DNA of 64,000 nucleotides from Purpureocillium takamizusanense (Eukaryota; Ascomycota; Sordariomycetes; Hypocreales; Ophiocordycipitaceae), in assembly GCF_022605165.1 (NCBI RefSeq), contig NC_063069.1, positions 2,542,001 through 2,606,000 on the forward strand. Direction: 5' to 3'. Positions 45,180 to 55,615 of this stretch are shown piece by piece (within the stretch, counting starts at the first letter, position 1; each line of letters begins with the position of its first letter). The translations under genes and the position numbers were made by a program. The notes under the pieces are model-generated. The model made no database searches. It was not told where the DNA came from and saw nothing but the letters and a program-made list of their open reading frames with translations.

Positions 45180-46343
45180 CTAGTATAGTATCTTGGTCAT
45201 GCGGCGCTGAAACTCCAACGCGTCAATCTCGTCATACAGGGCCGGCTTGTCCTTTGTGACAAAGTGCGGCAGCGGCCCCACGGACATGCTCCTGTGCGCC
45301 TTGAAGAAGAAGATGCCCGAGTACCGCTCCGGGCACTCCCCGTCCTCGAGCCCCCTCAGCGCCGGCGGGACCGTCACCTGGTGGACGCCGGCCATGACGT
45401 CGCCGTTTGTCCAGCGCTGGAACGTGTCGCTGATGTTGACCACCATCTCCGTCGGCCCGTCGGCGCTCCCCGGGCACACGGGCGCAAACGTCCCCGGGTT
45501 CCTGCGGTCCTCGAGCTCGAGCCCGCCGATGGCGTCCTGGAAGAGGAGGGTGATGATGCCAAAGTCGGTGTGCGGCCAGGTCCGCTTCACCTTGCCCTCG
45601 GCGAGCTTCCTCAGGTCGGTGCGCGGGTAGTGGTTGAGGCGCAGCTCGCTCGACGCCGGCTGGCACCGCTCGACGATGACGCCCGGCGGGAGGCCGAGGC
45701 CGACCTCGATGGCCTCCATGAGGGTGATGCAGATGCCCTGGAACTGGCCGTAGCAAGCCTCCATCAGCGTGCGGAAGCCGGGCAGCTCGCTCTCCGTCGG
45801 CCACTTGTTGGGATACTGCGCGTCGCCCGGCGGTCCGGCGTCAAAGTGCTCCTATAAAGAAGAGAAAAAAACATCATCTTAGCCTACAATCACTGACTCT
45901 GCCTGTAAGAGAAGATGGGCCTCCTTCTCATACTCGCGCGTCGGTGAGCTCGTCCCATGATTCTTGCCCCTGGAGATTCTCCTTTCTGAGCTTGGACGTC
46001 TGCTCGGCGCCGACCCAGCTGAACCCGCGCTGAGGCTCGGGTCCCCTGGCGTTGGCGATCCTCATCTTGACGTCAGTCGGCAGCGCGAAGAAGTCGACTG
46101 CCTACATCCGATGGTGTCAAGTCAGCTCTACATTGAATGGGATAGCCGCCCCAGTTGAAGGAAAGAGTCGTCCTAGCTTACAGCCTTCATGTACTGCCTG
46201 ACGACATCCTCGGGGACGCCGTGGTTGACCAGCTTCACGAAGCCGTGGTCCTTGAAGCTTTGGACCAGGTCTTCCGCGAGTCTCTTTCGCTCGGCGTCGC
46301 TGCCGTGATGAAAGGAAGACAGGTCCAGCGTAGGGAGATGCAT
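45180..46343 (-). CDS. 2-oxoglutarate/Fe(II)-dependent dioxygenase (isopenicillin-N-synthase fold)
   Basis: Minus-strand exons 46343-46182, 46101-45934 and 45851-45180 give 333 residues. The DIOX_N region is at the start (MHLPTLDLSSF, DHGFVKLVNHGVP, DFFALP). The iron triad is His and Asp in WPHTDFGIITLLFQD plus the distal His of GVHQVTVP. RYSGIFFFKAH gives the Arg and Ser that hold 2-oxoglutarate. A TGA met on reading through exon 2 is intronic: the donor is GTATGA, and skipping it joins DAR to EHFDAGPPGD in frame. Such enzymes hydroxylate, desaturate or cyclise natural products. Its position 1.7 kb from the NRPS 3' end suggests a tailoring step. MTEISHLL at 46406 is an alternative start. Confidence 0.87.
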
Positions 46344-46660
46344 GACGGACAATTGGCCTTGTAAAACTTGAACTGATACGTGAAGGAGATGCGAAATCTC
46401 CGTCAAAGAGGATAATGTTCAAAACTCAGCAATGGTACTATTTCCAAGAACTGGAATCTGGTGAGTTGAACCTGCCACGGGTCTCACCAGAGACGAGGCG
46501 TGAGTATGAGGGCAGTTATTACTGTACCCTACCTACGCATTTTGCCTCCAAGTCTCAAGTCAAGTTCCATCCAATACCATGATGCGTCATCACATATTGA
46601 CACCCAAGCCGGGTCATCGACACCCAAGCCGTCTATCCGTTGCTGGGGTTCGGAGGGCGA

Positions 46661-46661
46661 C

Positions 46662-46698
<37 letters not shown>
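46661..46698. repeat. CT dinucleotide microsatellite
   Basis: An almost uninterrupted (CT)n run of about 38 bp with one TTT interruption. Confidence 0.9.
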
Positions 46699-46923
46699 AA
46701 TCTTTCTGTCAGAGCGCCCTCCGCGTTGAGCTCTTTGCATTTGGTGGCTGCAAGTCTGCGACGTTGACAAGCACCTCTCCGCCCGCGTCGGCTGAAGCCA
46801 TCCATCGCGGGAAGACTAAGCCGCAAGCAGCACTTGGCAGCGGCAGCGCTTCCTCGCCCTGGGGGATCGTCATGCGCGAGACGCGGGTCGTGTCGTGTCG
46901 TGCCGTGCGCGGGAACGGGAACG

Positions 46924-46936
46924 CCCCCCCCCCCCC
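46924..46936. repeat. homopolymer C run
   Basis: About 13 consecutive C bases, a likely site of sequencing or length error but outside any gene. Confidence 0.85.
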
Positions 46937-47814
46937 ATTGCATATCCTTGACGTTCGTATCCTGCGCGAAGAACCCCAGGCGCTAATCTATGTGGGTTGT
47001 GCCGCGGGTGTGTGCACTGGCGGCTTATTACACCGGGTTGGGAAAGATACTCGTCGTCTGTCTATGTTCTTTCCCTAGCAGACGGCATAACTCATCATGT
47101 ACGACGGCCGCCGGCATATGCACCCTGAGGGGTATACTGCTGGATCGTGGTGCTACCCTGGCTTCCGCAAGATAGAGAAGACTTGATGTTGCGTGACGCG
47201 TCGAACCACCACCCGCAATGCGGACGGCAATGCAGGGGCCACACACCCGCCCCGCCCAGCGGTGAGAGCGGGAAATCTATAACTCGTCAGCTTTGTTTGT
47301 GACGGTTTCACGTTCGACATAAGAACCTTTCAAGTCCGGGCCGGACCGGTGGTCTCGAGTCTGAGTTGTCACCCGAGCTTGGCGAGGAAACGCACAAAAG
47401 CCCGCATGCAGCGGGCCATGCCCTGCTTCAGCTTCAGCCATATGAGGTCGGTCCTTGTTGTTCAATGCCGCAGAAAAGGCTTGCAGCGTGCATTGCAGGT
47501 TGCATTTATTGTCTACTACGTGTTGCGTTTTGCTCGCGAAAAGAACACCCGTTGTCTCCCCCCGGCTCGCTCCCGCGTCATGTACTGTATGTACGCACGC
47601 CACGCGCGAACGGATTAGCTGTTTTCGATCTATATCGGCAAGGAGCTCACGCAACTTCAGCTGTCAAGAGAAAGAGCGGTCTGACGATCCGACCCGGATG
47701 CGGATATCGTACAGTTGTATTGCAGACGTTGACGTTTTTTCTCGTTCGGAGTCTTTCCGTCGTTTCTTGCGGCTCGTCATACAACTGTACCCATTGTCAC
47801 CAAAAAAAAGAAAA

Positions 47815-47830
47815 AGAGAGAGAGAGAGAG
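47815..47830. repeat. GA dinucleotide microsatellite
   Basis: A short (GA)n run adjoining an A-rich tract downstream of the NRPS stop codon. Confidence 0.8.
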
Positions 47831-48043
47831 ATTATCAAGGCTCGACAGGCATTAGAGACAAAAAGTACTTTTTCATAATTAGATACAAGCATTTTTTAGC
47901 GGTCCAGCAAACCATTACTGATTACCGAGGCGCAGATCCGGACACGGGGGTTTGTCCAGGCTTGATACTCGTTGTCCAAGTTTCGGGAGCCTCTCAAACG
48001 TGATAGGTCGTAACCCAACAACAGGCGATAGCCAATGTATGTC

Positions 48044-51000
48044 TCACCGGGAGGTACCGTCGGTTCTCGCAGCCAACTGGCAGAGCCTAGGATGCCGGAC
48101 GATATCCACGACTGTCAGCTCGAGACCGGCCTGCCGCGCCTCCACCACCATCCTCATCATGCCGATGGAATCCCCCCCTAGAACAGCAAAGCTATCGTCT
48201 AACCCTATAGTGACGGGATCAATCTTAAGAACCTTGGCCCAAATCTGCTGCATCTGCCGCTCTACATTGGTCACGGGCGGCCTCTTCACTTCCAGCCTGC
48301 CCGACTGCGGCTCGCTGAGCTCCCGCATCGTGAACGCCATGCCGATTTCCCGTAGCTGCTTCCGGTTCAGCTTTCCAGTCGGCGTCACCGGCAGCTGTTT
48401 CATAGAGATGAACGCCGACGGCACCATGTAGGCAGGCAATGCTTCCGCTATTCTCGTTCTCGTTCCCGCCGGAGTCGGTAGTATCCTCGCGGCGGCGGTG
48501 TGATGCTCCGGCTCGGCGGCAGTTGTGGCTGCAGCATCAATCTCAAGAAAAGCCGCGAGCACCGGCCCAGACTGCGCGCCCCGTGGCGTGATGAGCTCTG
48601 CAACAACTCGCGTTGCATCAGGCATGCATTTCTGCACGCAGTGCTCGATTTCGCCTAGCTCAACCCTCTGGCCCCGGATCTTGACCTGCGTGTCCTTGCG
48701 ACCCAGGTATGCCAGCATCCCTCGCTCGCTGTAGCGGACCAGGTCTCCTGTCTTGTAGAGTCGGCCATGCCTTCCTGGATGAGTGGCTGTGCCTCGAAGG
48801 AGCCACTTCGGGTCTTCGATGAACACGGCTGCCGTCTTTGCTGGATCATTCAGATAGCCGCACCCGACGAGGGGACCTTCGAGAAGAAGTTCGCCAACAC
48901 ATCCGGGTGGTAACAGGATATCATGGTTGTCTGGATCCACAACCCACGTCAGCAGCCCAAGCCCTGCCCCTATGTGGGTTATATCTTGGGGGCTCGTCTG
49001 TTCCCAACTGATCGTACTCGGGCCGCATTCCGCGGGCCCGTACGCGTTGACAACTCTGACCTTGTCCCACCAGCGTACAACGTCGTCAATGAACACGGCT
49101 TCTCCGCCGAAAATCAGGGTCTGAAGCTGAGGTACCGAGCTTGGAACGATGAGGCGAGCCACCGAGGTCGTAACGTTGGCAAGAGTGACTCGCATGTCTG
49201 CCATGACCTGATTGATATTGTCCTTGCGGTCTTTCTCCGAGGGAATGCATAAGCACCCGCCTGACGCAAACGCGGCAAAGGCATTGTGGATGGCCACGTC
49301 AAAGGCGTAGGACGCAAAGTCAAACACCCGAGAATCCTGGTTGAACCCGAGAGCCCGTAGCTGGTGCTTGAGACTGGAACAAAAGTTTCTGTGAGACAGC
49401 AGAGCCCCCTTGGGCGTACCTGTGCTGCCCGATGTGAAGACGGCAAACATTGTTGCCGACGGAGTGACGTCGACGGGCAAGGGCCTGGCGGAAGAGTCAA
49501 AGAGACGCATCGAGTCTTGCCCAAGCTCAATGACCGTTCCCGACAACCGCGAGCTTAGACGTAGGTTGGCGGCCGAAGACACAACCACTTTCGACCGCAC
49601 TTGCTGGACAATAGCCTGGATACGCTGCTCTGGTAGACAGGTGTCTATCGAGACAAACGCCCCGCCCGCCTTGAGCACGCCAAGCATAGCGGCGGGAGCC
49701 CACATGGACTTCTCGAACAAGAGCGGCACGATCATATCTGGCCCAACGCCATATTGCACAAGACGGCCAGCCAAGCGTGAGGAAAGCTGGTCTAGCTCAC
49801 GATAGGTAAGTTGGCCGTCCCAGGAATGCACGGCTGGTGCGTCAGGCCTTCTCATTGCTTGTTCTCGGAACACGTCGTGAACACAAACATCCCACGGGGC
49901 TGGTAGTGTGCTGTTCCAGTTCCATATTTGCTCCAGATCATGCGGTGTCATGACTTGGATATCGGCCAATTTATCGACGGCTTCGGCGTCCTCCAGCTGT
50001 CTTGTCACAAACTCGAGGCGTTCAAGGAGCTTGCGTACCGCCCATGGTTGGATCACTCTTGAGTCAAAGGTGGCTTTGACTGTAAGGCTCCCGTCGCCAA
50101 GGTACACCTCTATCAGAAAGGCGTACGTGTTGAACCATTGCTGGTGTCGGATCGGCTGCCACGTCCCGTATTCTTCCTGGGAAGTGCCAGTCTCAGGCGG
50201 GTGAATAATCAACAGCGTCTGGAAACTGCAGGCTTGCCGGCCGTCGGGAGACATCTCAGCAATCCCCTGTAGTCCTATTTGCTCATGCGGGGTCATGTCG
50301 AGTGACTGCTGCTGCACCGCGTCGACATAGTCCCACATTGTCTGGTTCTCATCTGGCTTTACACGTAGCGGGACTGTTGCAAATGTCGGCGCTGCCATGG
50401 TCTCCACGCCGGTCACGGGCGCGCTCCGCCCAGACACGGTAATTCCAAACACAACGTCGGGGCAGTTGGTCATCCGGCTGATGAGCAAGGCCCATGCAGC
50501 ACGGACTAGAGTCGAAGTCGTGACGTTCCTGTCTGTCGAGCGCACCTGAGGCCGAGGCAGTTGATACTCCACAGTCTGATCTGCCATCGGCTGCTTGATA
50601 GTCGGCGGTAGACTCGGAAAAGGTGTCAGGCCCTCACAGCCCGATAGGGTGTCTTGCCAATAGCGCCGCGAGTCTTCGTTGTCCTGTTCTTTCACGTATT
50701 TGATGAAGGTTTGAAAGGGAGGCGGAGTCTCGATGGCGTCGCCACGATACGCCCGGCTCACCTCGTCGATAAGTAGAGGCATCGACCACCCGTCGTAAAG
50801 CGTGTGATGGATCGACCAGACAAACCACCTGGGCGCCACGGCTTCCGAGGTTTCTTTGACAAGCCCGTAGCGTACCAAGGGCCGTCCCAGTCCCATGGGA
50901 TCTTCCCTGTCCGCGCTCAGGTACTCTTCCAGGCCCGTTGCCTTGACCCAACGGACCGGCTCGTCACAGACGACTTGCAAGAGACCGAGTTGTCTGTGCT

Positions 51001-53348
51001 GGACAAGTCTGGTGCGCAAAATGGGCATGGTGCGGGCTGCCCGCTCCCAAGCCGCGCAGAAACGCTCAAGGTCAATATTCTTTGACAACTCCATGACGCC
51101 CTGCATGCTGTATTCTCCAGGGCGCTGCAGAGTTAATGCCATCAGGCCTTGTTGAAGGGGCGTGCAGGGGTATGCGTCGGAGATTTTGGCTGGCGTTGCG
51201 CTGCACGCCTTGGTCAGGTCTTCGAGAAGTGAAGGAATATCGACCCCATCGCCAATAAGGGCAAAAGGCACAAAGTCCTCCGAGGAACTGGGGACCGAAT
51301 GAAAACTGTGTTTCGAGTGCTCGTGTAGGACTGGGTAGCGGAAGCAGTCCGTCACGGTCAGGTTGATGCCGAGTTTGCGTGCCTCGCCGACTACCTTCAT
51401 TGCCGCGATCGAGTCGCCTCCGAGATGGAAGAAATTATCGTCCAACCCAATTTTCGCTGTTGGGATATCGAGAACCTGGGACCAAATCTTTTGGATGCAC
51501 CGTAGGATCTCCGAAGAAGGCTGTCGCTTTGGCCCCCGGTTGGACGACAGCATTTCGGCAAGCATCTCAACGGAGAGGGACGAGCCAATTTCTCGCAGCC
51601 GTTTCCGGTCCAGTTTCCCGGTCATTGTCTGTGGGAGCTTCTCGATGGAGAAGATTATCGAAGGAACCATGTAACTCGGCAGATGCGCTGAGATCTTCGC
51701 TTGTATATCGGCGGCAAAGGGATATATGACGAGGCCGACGTGGTCCTTATCCGACTTGTTTTGACCGACAGCATGGCCATTTCTGCCGGGGCCATTGCTT
51801 TCGTTTTGGATGAATGCCGCCAATAATGGTTTGGCGTTCTTGCCTTGCGGCACAACGACCTCGGCGACGGTACGAGCCGTACTCTTGACGTATTTGTGAA
51901 GCCAGTGCTCGACTTCTCCAAGCTCGACCCGTTGCCCGCGGATCTTGACTTGCGTATCCTTGCGCCCGACAAAGACCAAATGGCCGTCTTCGTTGTACCG
52001 AACCAAGTCGCCTGACTTATAGAGCCGGCCGTGTCGTCCCGGTCGGCCAGGTGCTCCCTGGAGTAACCACACTGGATCCTCGATGAAGGCAGCTCTGGTC
52101 TTGTCCGCACCATTCAAGTAGCCCTGACTAACGACGGGCCCTTCCAGTAACAGCTCTCCAACGCATCCCGGGGCCACAAGTTCTTCGTGGTTCTGGGGGT
52201 TCACGATCCAAGAGACCGCGCCAACGGCATCTCCTATGTGAGTGGCATACTCCAGGCTCGACGGATTGTAGTTGATGTTGGTGTTGAACGGGCACTCAGT
52301 GTTGCCGTATGTGTGAGCGATGATCGCTTTTTTGCCCAGCCATATTTCCATGTCCCGGGCTCCCGTCGCTTCGCCGGAGAACAGGATCAAGCGCAGAGTA
52401 GGTGTTTCTTCAGGGCTCAGGAGGCGGGCGATGGAGGGGGTGATTTCGATGACGTTGGCACCAAAGGACGTTATGCTCTCCGCTATTCGGTGTTTCCTGT
52501 CGTGATCGCTCGGTACGCAAAGGCAACCACCTGCTAAGAGGGCATGAAAAACATTGCAAATAGAAGCGGAGAAGCTATACGATGCCAAGTCGAAGATTCT
52601 TGATTCCGTCGTGAGCCGCAGACGGTTCATTTGGTAACAAACAGCGGAGGCAACGTTCTCATGAGTTACCATTACCCCCTTCGGCGTCCCGGTGCTGCCA
52701 GATGTGAACGAGATGTAGGCGAGAGACGAGGACGAAGGGCAAGGCAGGCGCCGCTCTGCTTGATGGCCCAAGGCGCCGTCGAAGTAATCAAGATTGACAA
52801 CGACGACGTTTTGCACCAATCGTGAGCTCAGAGGTCGATTGGGAAGAGACGTCAGAATCAGAGTCGCTTCGAGCTGGCGGACAATATCTTGGAGCCGACT
52901 CTCAGGGAGAGATGGGTCCAGCAGAACGAACGCCCCTCCCACCTTGAGGACTGCAAGGATCGCAACTGTCGTCCATAGAGATTTCTCAAAGCATAGCGGC
53001 ACGAGTGTCCCTGGTCCGACACCGACCTCAATCAGATGACTCGCCAGAGCTGCGGCCTTTCGGTCAAGCTCGCCGTACGACAGCCGGCCGTCCCAGGCGC
53101 ATACCGCCGGCGCAGATGGCTGCGATCGAGCCCACTGTTCGAATATCGCGTGGGCACAGCGCGCGACTGCAGGCGGAACTGGGCTGTTTCGCTTCCATAT
53201 TCCCTCAAGCTCTTGCGGGGTGACGGTCTGAACGTCTTCAAGTGCTGCGCTTGGCTCGACCGGGCCAACAAGTCAGCGGGATTAGAACAGTTGGGGTCGT
53301 AGGAAAGACGTGGTGGCTTTGGGTCTAACCGTCATTTGAACCGAGCAT
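48044..53348 (-). CDS. non-ribosomal peptide synthetase, domain order A-T-C-A-T
   Basis: Minus-strand exons 53348-53330 (19 bp) and 53244-48044 give 1,739 residues. The large frame has no usable ATG before its first A domain. The 19-bp exon supplies MLGSND and joins in phase to ALEDVQTVTPQELEGIW. A1 has TSGSTGTPKG (about 187), a variant A5 (TYGNTE), SGDLVRY and TGKLDRKRL. T1 is FFHLGGDSI (Ser618). C has an intact HHTLYDG (His819/His820, Asp824). A2 has TSGSTGTPKG (about 1278), AYGPAE and TGKLNRKQL. T2 is VLGGDSIGM (Ser1699), 41 residues from the end. There is no starter C, terminal C, TE or R domain. By eye alignment the pocket codes are SACILSTFN for A1 (the usual Asp235 is Ser) and DVHVIGAPS for A2. 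So A1 may take a substrate without an alpha-amino group. Confidence 0.92.
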
Positions 53349-54132
53349 TGTTGTCTGCCGTAAGGCGATGTGGAAAATGGATGGTAAACGCCCGCCGAAG
53401 TGGTCCTTGTTCCTCAAGTCCCTCTGTCATGTTTCCAGGGAGCGCCGCCAGCTTTCGCTGAATATAAAAGGCGATGATCCCTATGGCTGCAAATCGGAGG
53501 CTGGAACTGTTGAGCTTGGATACACCTGTACACAAAATGAGATGGCACGATCCTTCTCAGCTGCCCTCAACAAGGCGCACAATGTCTTACCAAACACAAT
53601 GTCTTCACCTCACAACTGCTCTTCGCGGTGGAACCGTCTACGCGGTGCGTGCGCAATTAGCCGTGGTGCAAAGGTGTATCTTGTGGGATTCTCACCGTCG
53701 TTGGTACTACCACAGACAAGGTCTCAAGCCAAGATTCCTCGCCGGGTCCTCGCCGGGCACTCTCAGACCGCCTTTTTGCCTTTACCCTGACCGAAACATG
53801 CCATTTCCCTTTTCGTTGCGGCGCCGCGCCACAGGGGAGTCGAGGAGCGTGCGTGTCAAGGCCCTTGGCTGTTCCTAGAACCCATGTAGCAGCACGTACT
53901 TTGTATGTCAGTGTCTACTCGCAAGAGCAGGCGTGGATGACGGAATCAACAATATCGAAAAGTGCACAACTCTTGGGCTTCACCGCTGGCTCTCGATCCC
54001 GCTGTTCTCTTGCTACTGTCATGTAAACTTCTGTTGGCTTTTTACTGCGTCGTTAAACCGCGTTCCAGCCTCGCGTCCAGCACTAGTAGTGTCTCAGCCA
54101 AAGATCGGCGAGATGGTGTTGACGCCCACGGA

Positions 54133-54143
54133 AGCGGACCGCT
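54133..54143. promoter_or_regulatory. AGCGG-A-CCGCT palindrome
   Basis: A perfect inverted repeat with CGG and CCG half-sites one base apart. Such CGG pairs are typical of fungal Zn2Cys6 regulator sites. Binding is speculative. Confidence 0.35.
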
Positions 54144-54926
54144 CCCGATCCCGGGACCAACTAACAAGCTAATGCATGCAGCCCGCTCGGAAAGGGACGC
54201 GGCATGCGCCACCGTTCCCTCAGCGAGCGCGACGTTGTCGTACAGCCCGCCTTGCCGCGCCGTTCCAAAAGGCTGTCCACAGCAAGTCACCGTGATGGTT
54301 TTCATGGCCCGCCCTTTTAGTCGTCAGTTATCACTTTTCGTCCGATGAATTGCCTCGCATGCTATGTCTAGCCCCAGCTGAGTGAAATTGTCAGCTTCAT
54401 CCCCAAACGATCAATGGTAGAACTACCCCTGACAGCTCAGCTCACAACTTGATACAGGTCGCCCCGCGCAGGCCCTGGCGAAGGGGCTGTACGATCGCAC
54501 AACGGCGACGAACGTTAGAGGCTGCCGAAAAGCGCGCAATTGCCGCTCAAGCGGGTTAGCCTTGGCTTTGTGATGTGCCATACTTGTCTGTGGCGTCTGC
54601 ATGAGCGGCAGAGACTTGTCCTTTGTCCCCGGAAATGACGTGCTGTCGATGCGTTGGGTGATGATACCACGAACGCATACGAAGACATGCACATCTCGTG
54701 GCACCTTCCGGGCTTGATGAAGCGCCTCGGGTAGGTGCATGCTACAGCCGAGCATGAGATTGAACGTTTTCAAGCACCGGCCCCGCCACTGCCGGACCCC
54801 TGCCACCAGGCAGTTCGTGAAAAGCTGTCCGTCACAGTCACACCGAAGCAGCAATGTATATGTAGGTACGGAAGTACAGTACTTCGCATATGTCGAAGAA
54901 ACAGATGTGCGGTGAAGCGTCCGTCG

Positions 54927-54939
54927 TCCGAGACTCGGA
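54927..54939. promoter_or_regulatory. TCCGAG-A-CTCGGA palindrome
   Basis: A perfect 13-bp palindrome containing CCG-N5-CGG in the divergent promoter of the two synthetase genes. Its form fits a dimeric Zn2Cys6 factor site. I did not find the same element next to the thioesterase or dioxygenase starts. Confidence 0.4.
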
Positions 54940-55615
54940 GTCCGGCAGAGTCCAGCCGTCGATGGCTAGAACACGGTATGCCCAAACTCATTGAGACTAC
55001 CGATATGTAGCTGGCTGTCTACACTCCGATGGAACCTGTGTAGCGGTCAGCCAGACTATGCTCAAAACGTCATTGGAAGAGAAACAAATTATCAATCAGA
55101 GGCTTGAGGCTTGCCCCGTTCGAAGACCATGGAGCGCAGGCTCAGGCTTCCAAGGACGGTTTAATGCCTGAGACGTGCCGCTGTACTTGCAGGCTTGGCC
55201 CTGGCCGGGAAGGTGCTTGCAGTAGCTGCGCCATGCACGTCTTTCTAGTCATTTTCAGGTGCAAAGTGCTCCTCTCAAAGCTGCCGAGTGGAACGAGGAT
55301 CGGCAAAGGCCTTCACAAGCCGGGCGATGCGCTATAATACTGTCCAGAATTGTATTTGACGATCAGAACGGGCTGCAAGACATGCAGGCCGTGCATATGA
55401 GCTGAATTATGCGGCTTTGATGGTTTTCACTGCATGCCCTTGAAGAGAGACTCGCAACGTAGTCGACTTGTACACCTCAAGAGGTCGTGAATTCGTGGTG
55501 TCTTGTGTTATAAGCTCATATCGTGACGGCCATTCACACTCGCCAGAGCCGTCTAGTATCTCTCTGGCAGAAGGCCCCAGAGACTCGACCACCCCCCAAG
55601 TGGCGTACCTTGAAC

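Larger units (their letters stand above)
46344..48043. other. spacer between dioxygenase promoter and NRPS 3' end
   Basis: No gene seen. It has a long CT microsatellite, a run of about 13 C and a GA tract. Dioxygenase regulatory sequence should lie on the left and the NRPS 3' untranslated region on the right. Confidence 0.5.
53349..55615. promoter_or_regulatory. 2.3 kb bidirectional region between the NRPS and the NRPS-PKS
   Basis: The two giant genes start from opposite ends of this stretch, which should hold both promoters. No ORF in it is convincing. The longest, 143 codons on the minus strand at 54423-54854, has no motif. It contains two CGG-type palindromes and a TATAA at about 55333, some 280 bp before the hybrid's ATG. 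Joint control by a zinc-cluster factor is possible but not shown, and no regulator gene is in the window. Confidence 0.6.

Noticed and set aside
45925..45940. In-frame stop in the dioxygenase, suggesting a pseudogene
   Set aside because: The TGA belongs to a GTATGA splice donor. Joining 45934 to 45851 restores a full-length, motif-complete protein.
52990..53002. NRPS start at a GTG before PLCFEK
   Set aside because: It would delete the front of the A domain. The upstream 19-bp ATG exon joins in phase and gives a complete domain.
54423..54854. 143-codon minus-strand frame in the shared promoter
   Set aside because: No motif and no start context. Its composition is like the rest of the spacer.
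55523..55615. Earlier start of the hybrid synthetase
   Set aside because: The frame opens with GTG and the extra 31 residues show no conserved sequence. The ATG at 55616 is followed directly by A-domain leader sequence.
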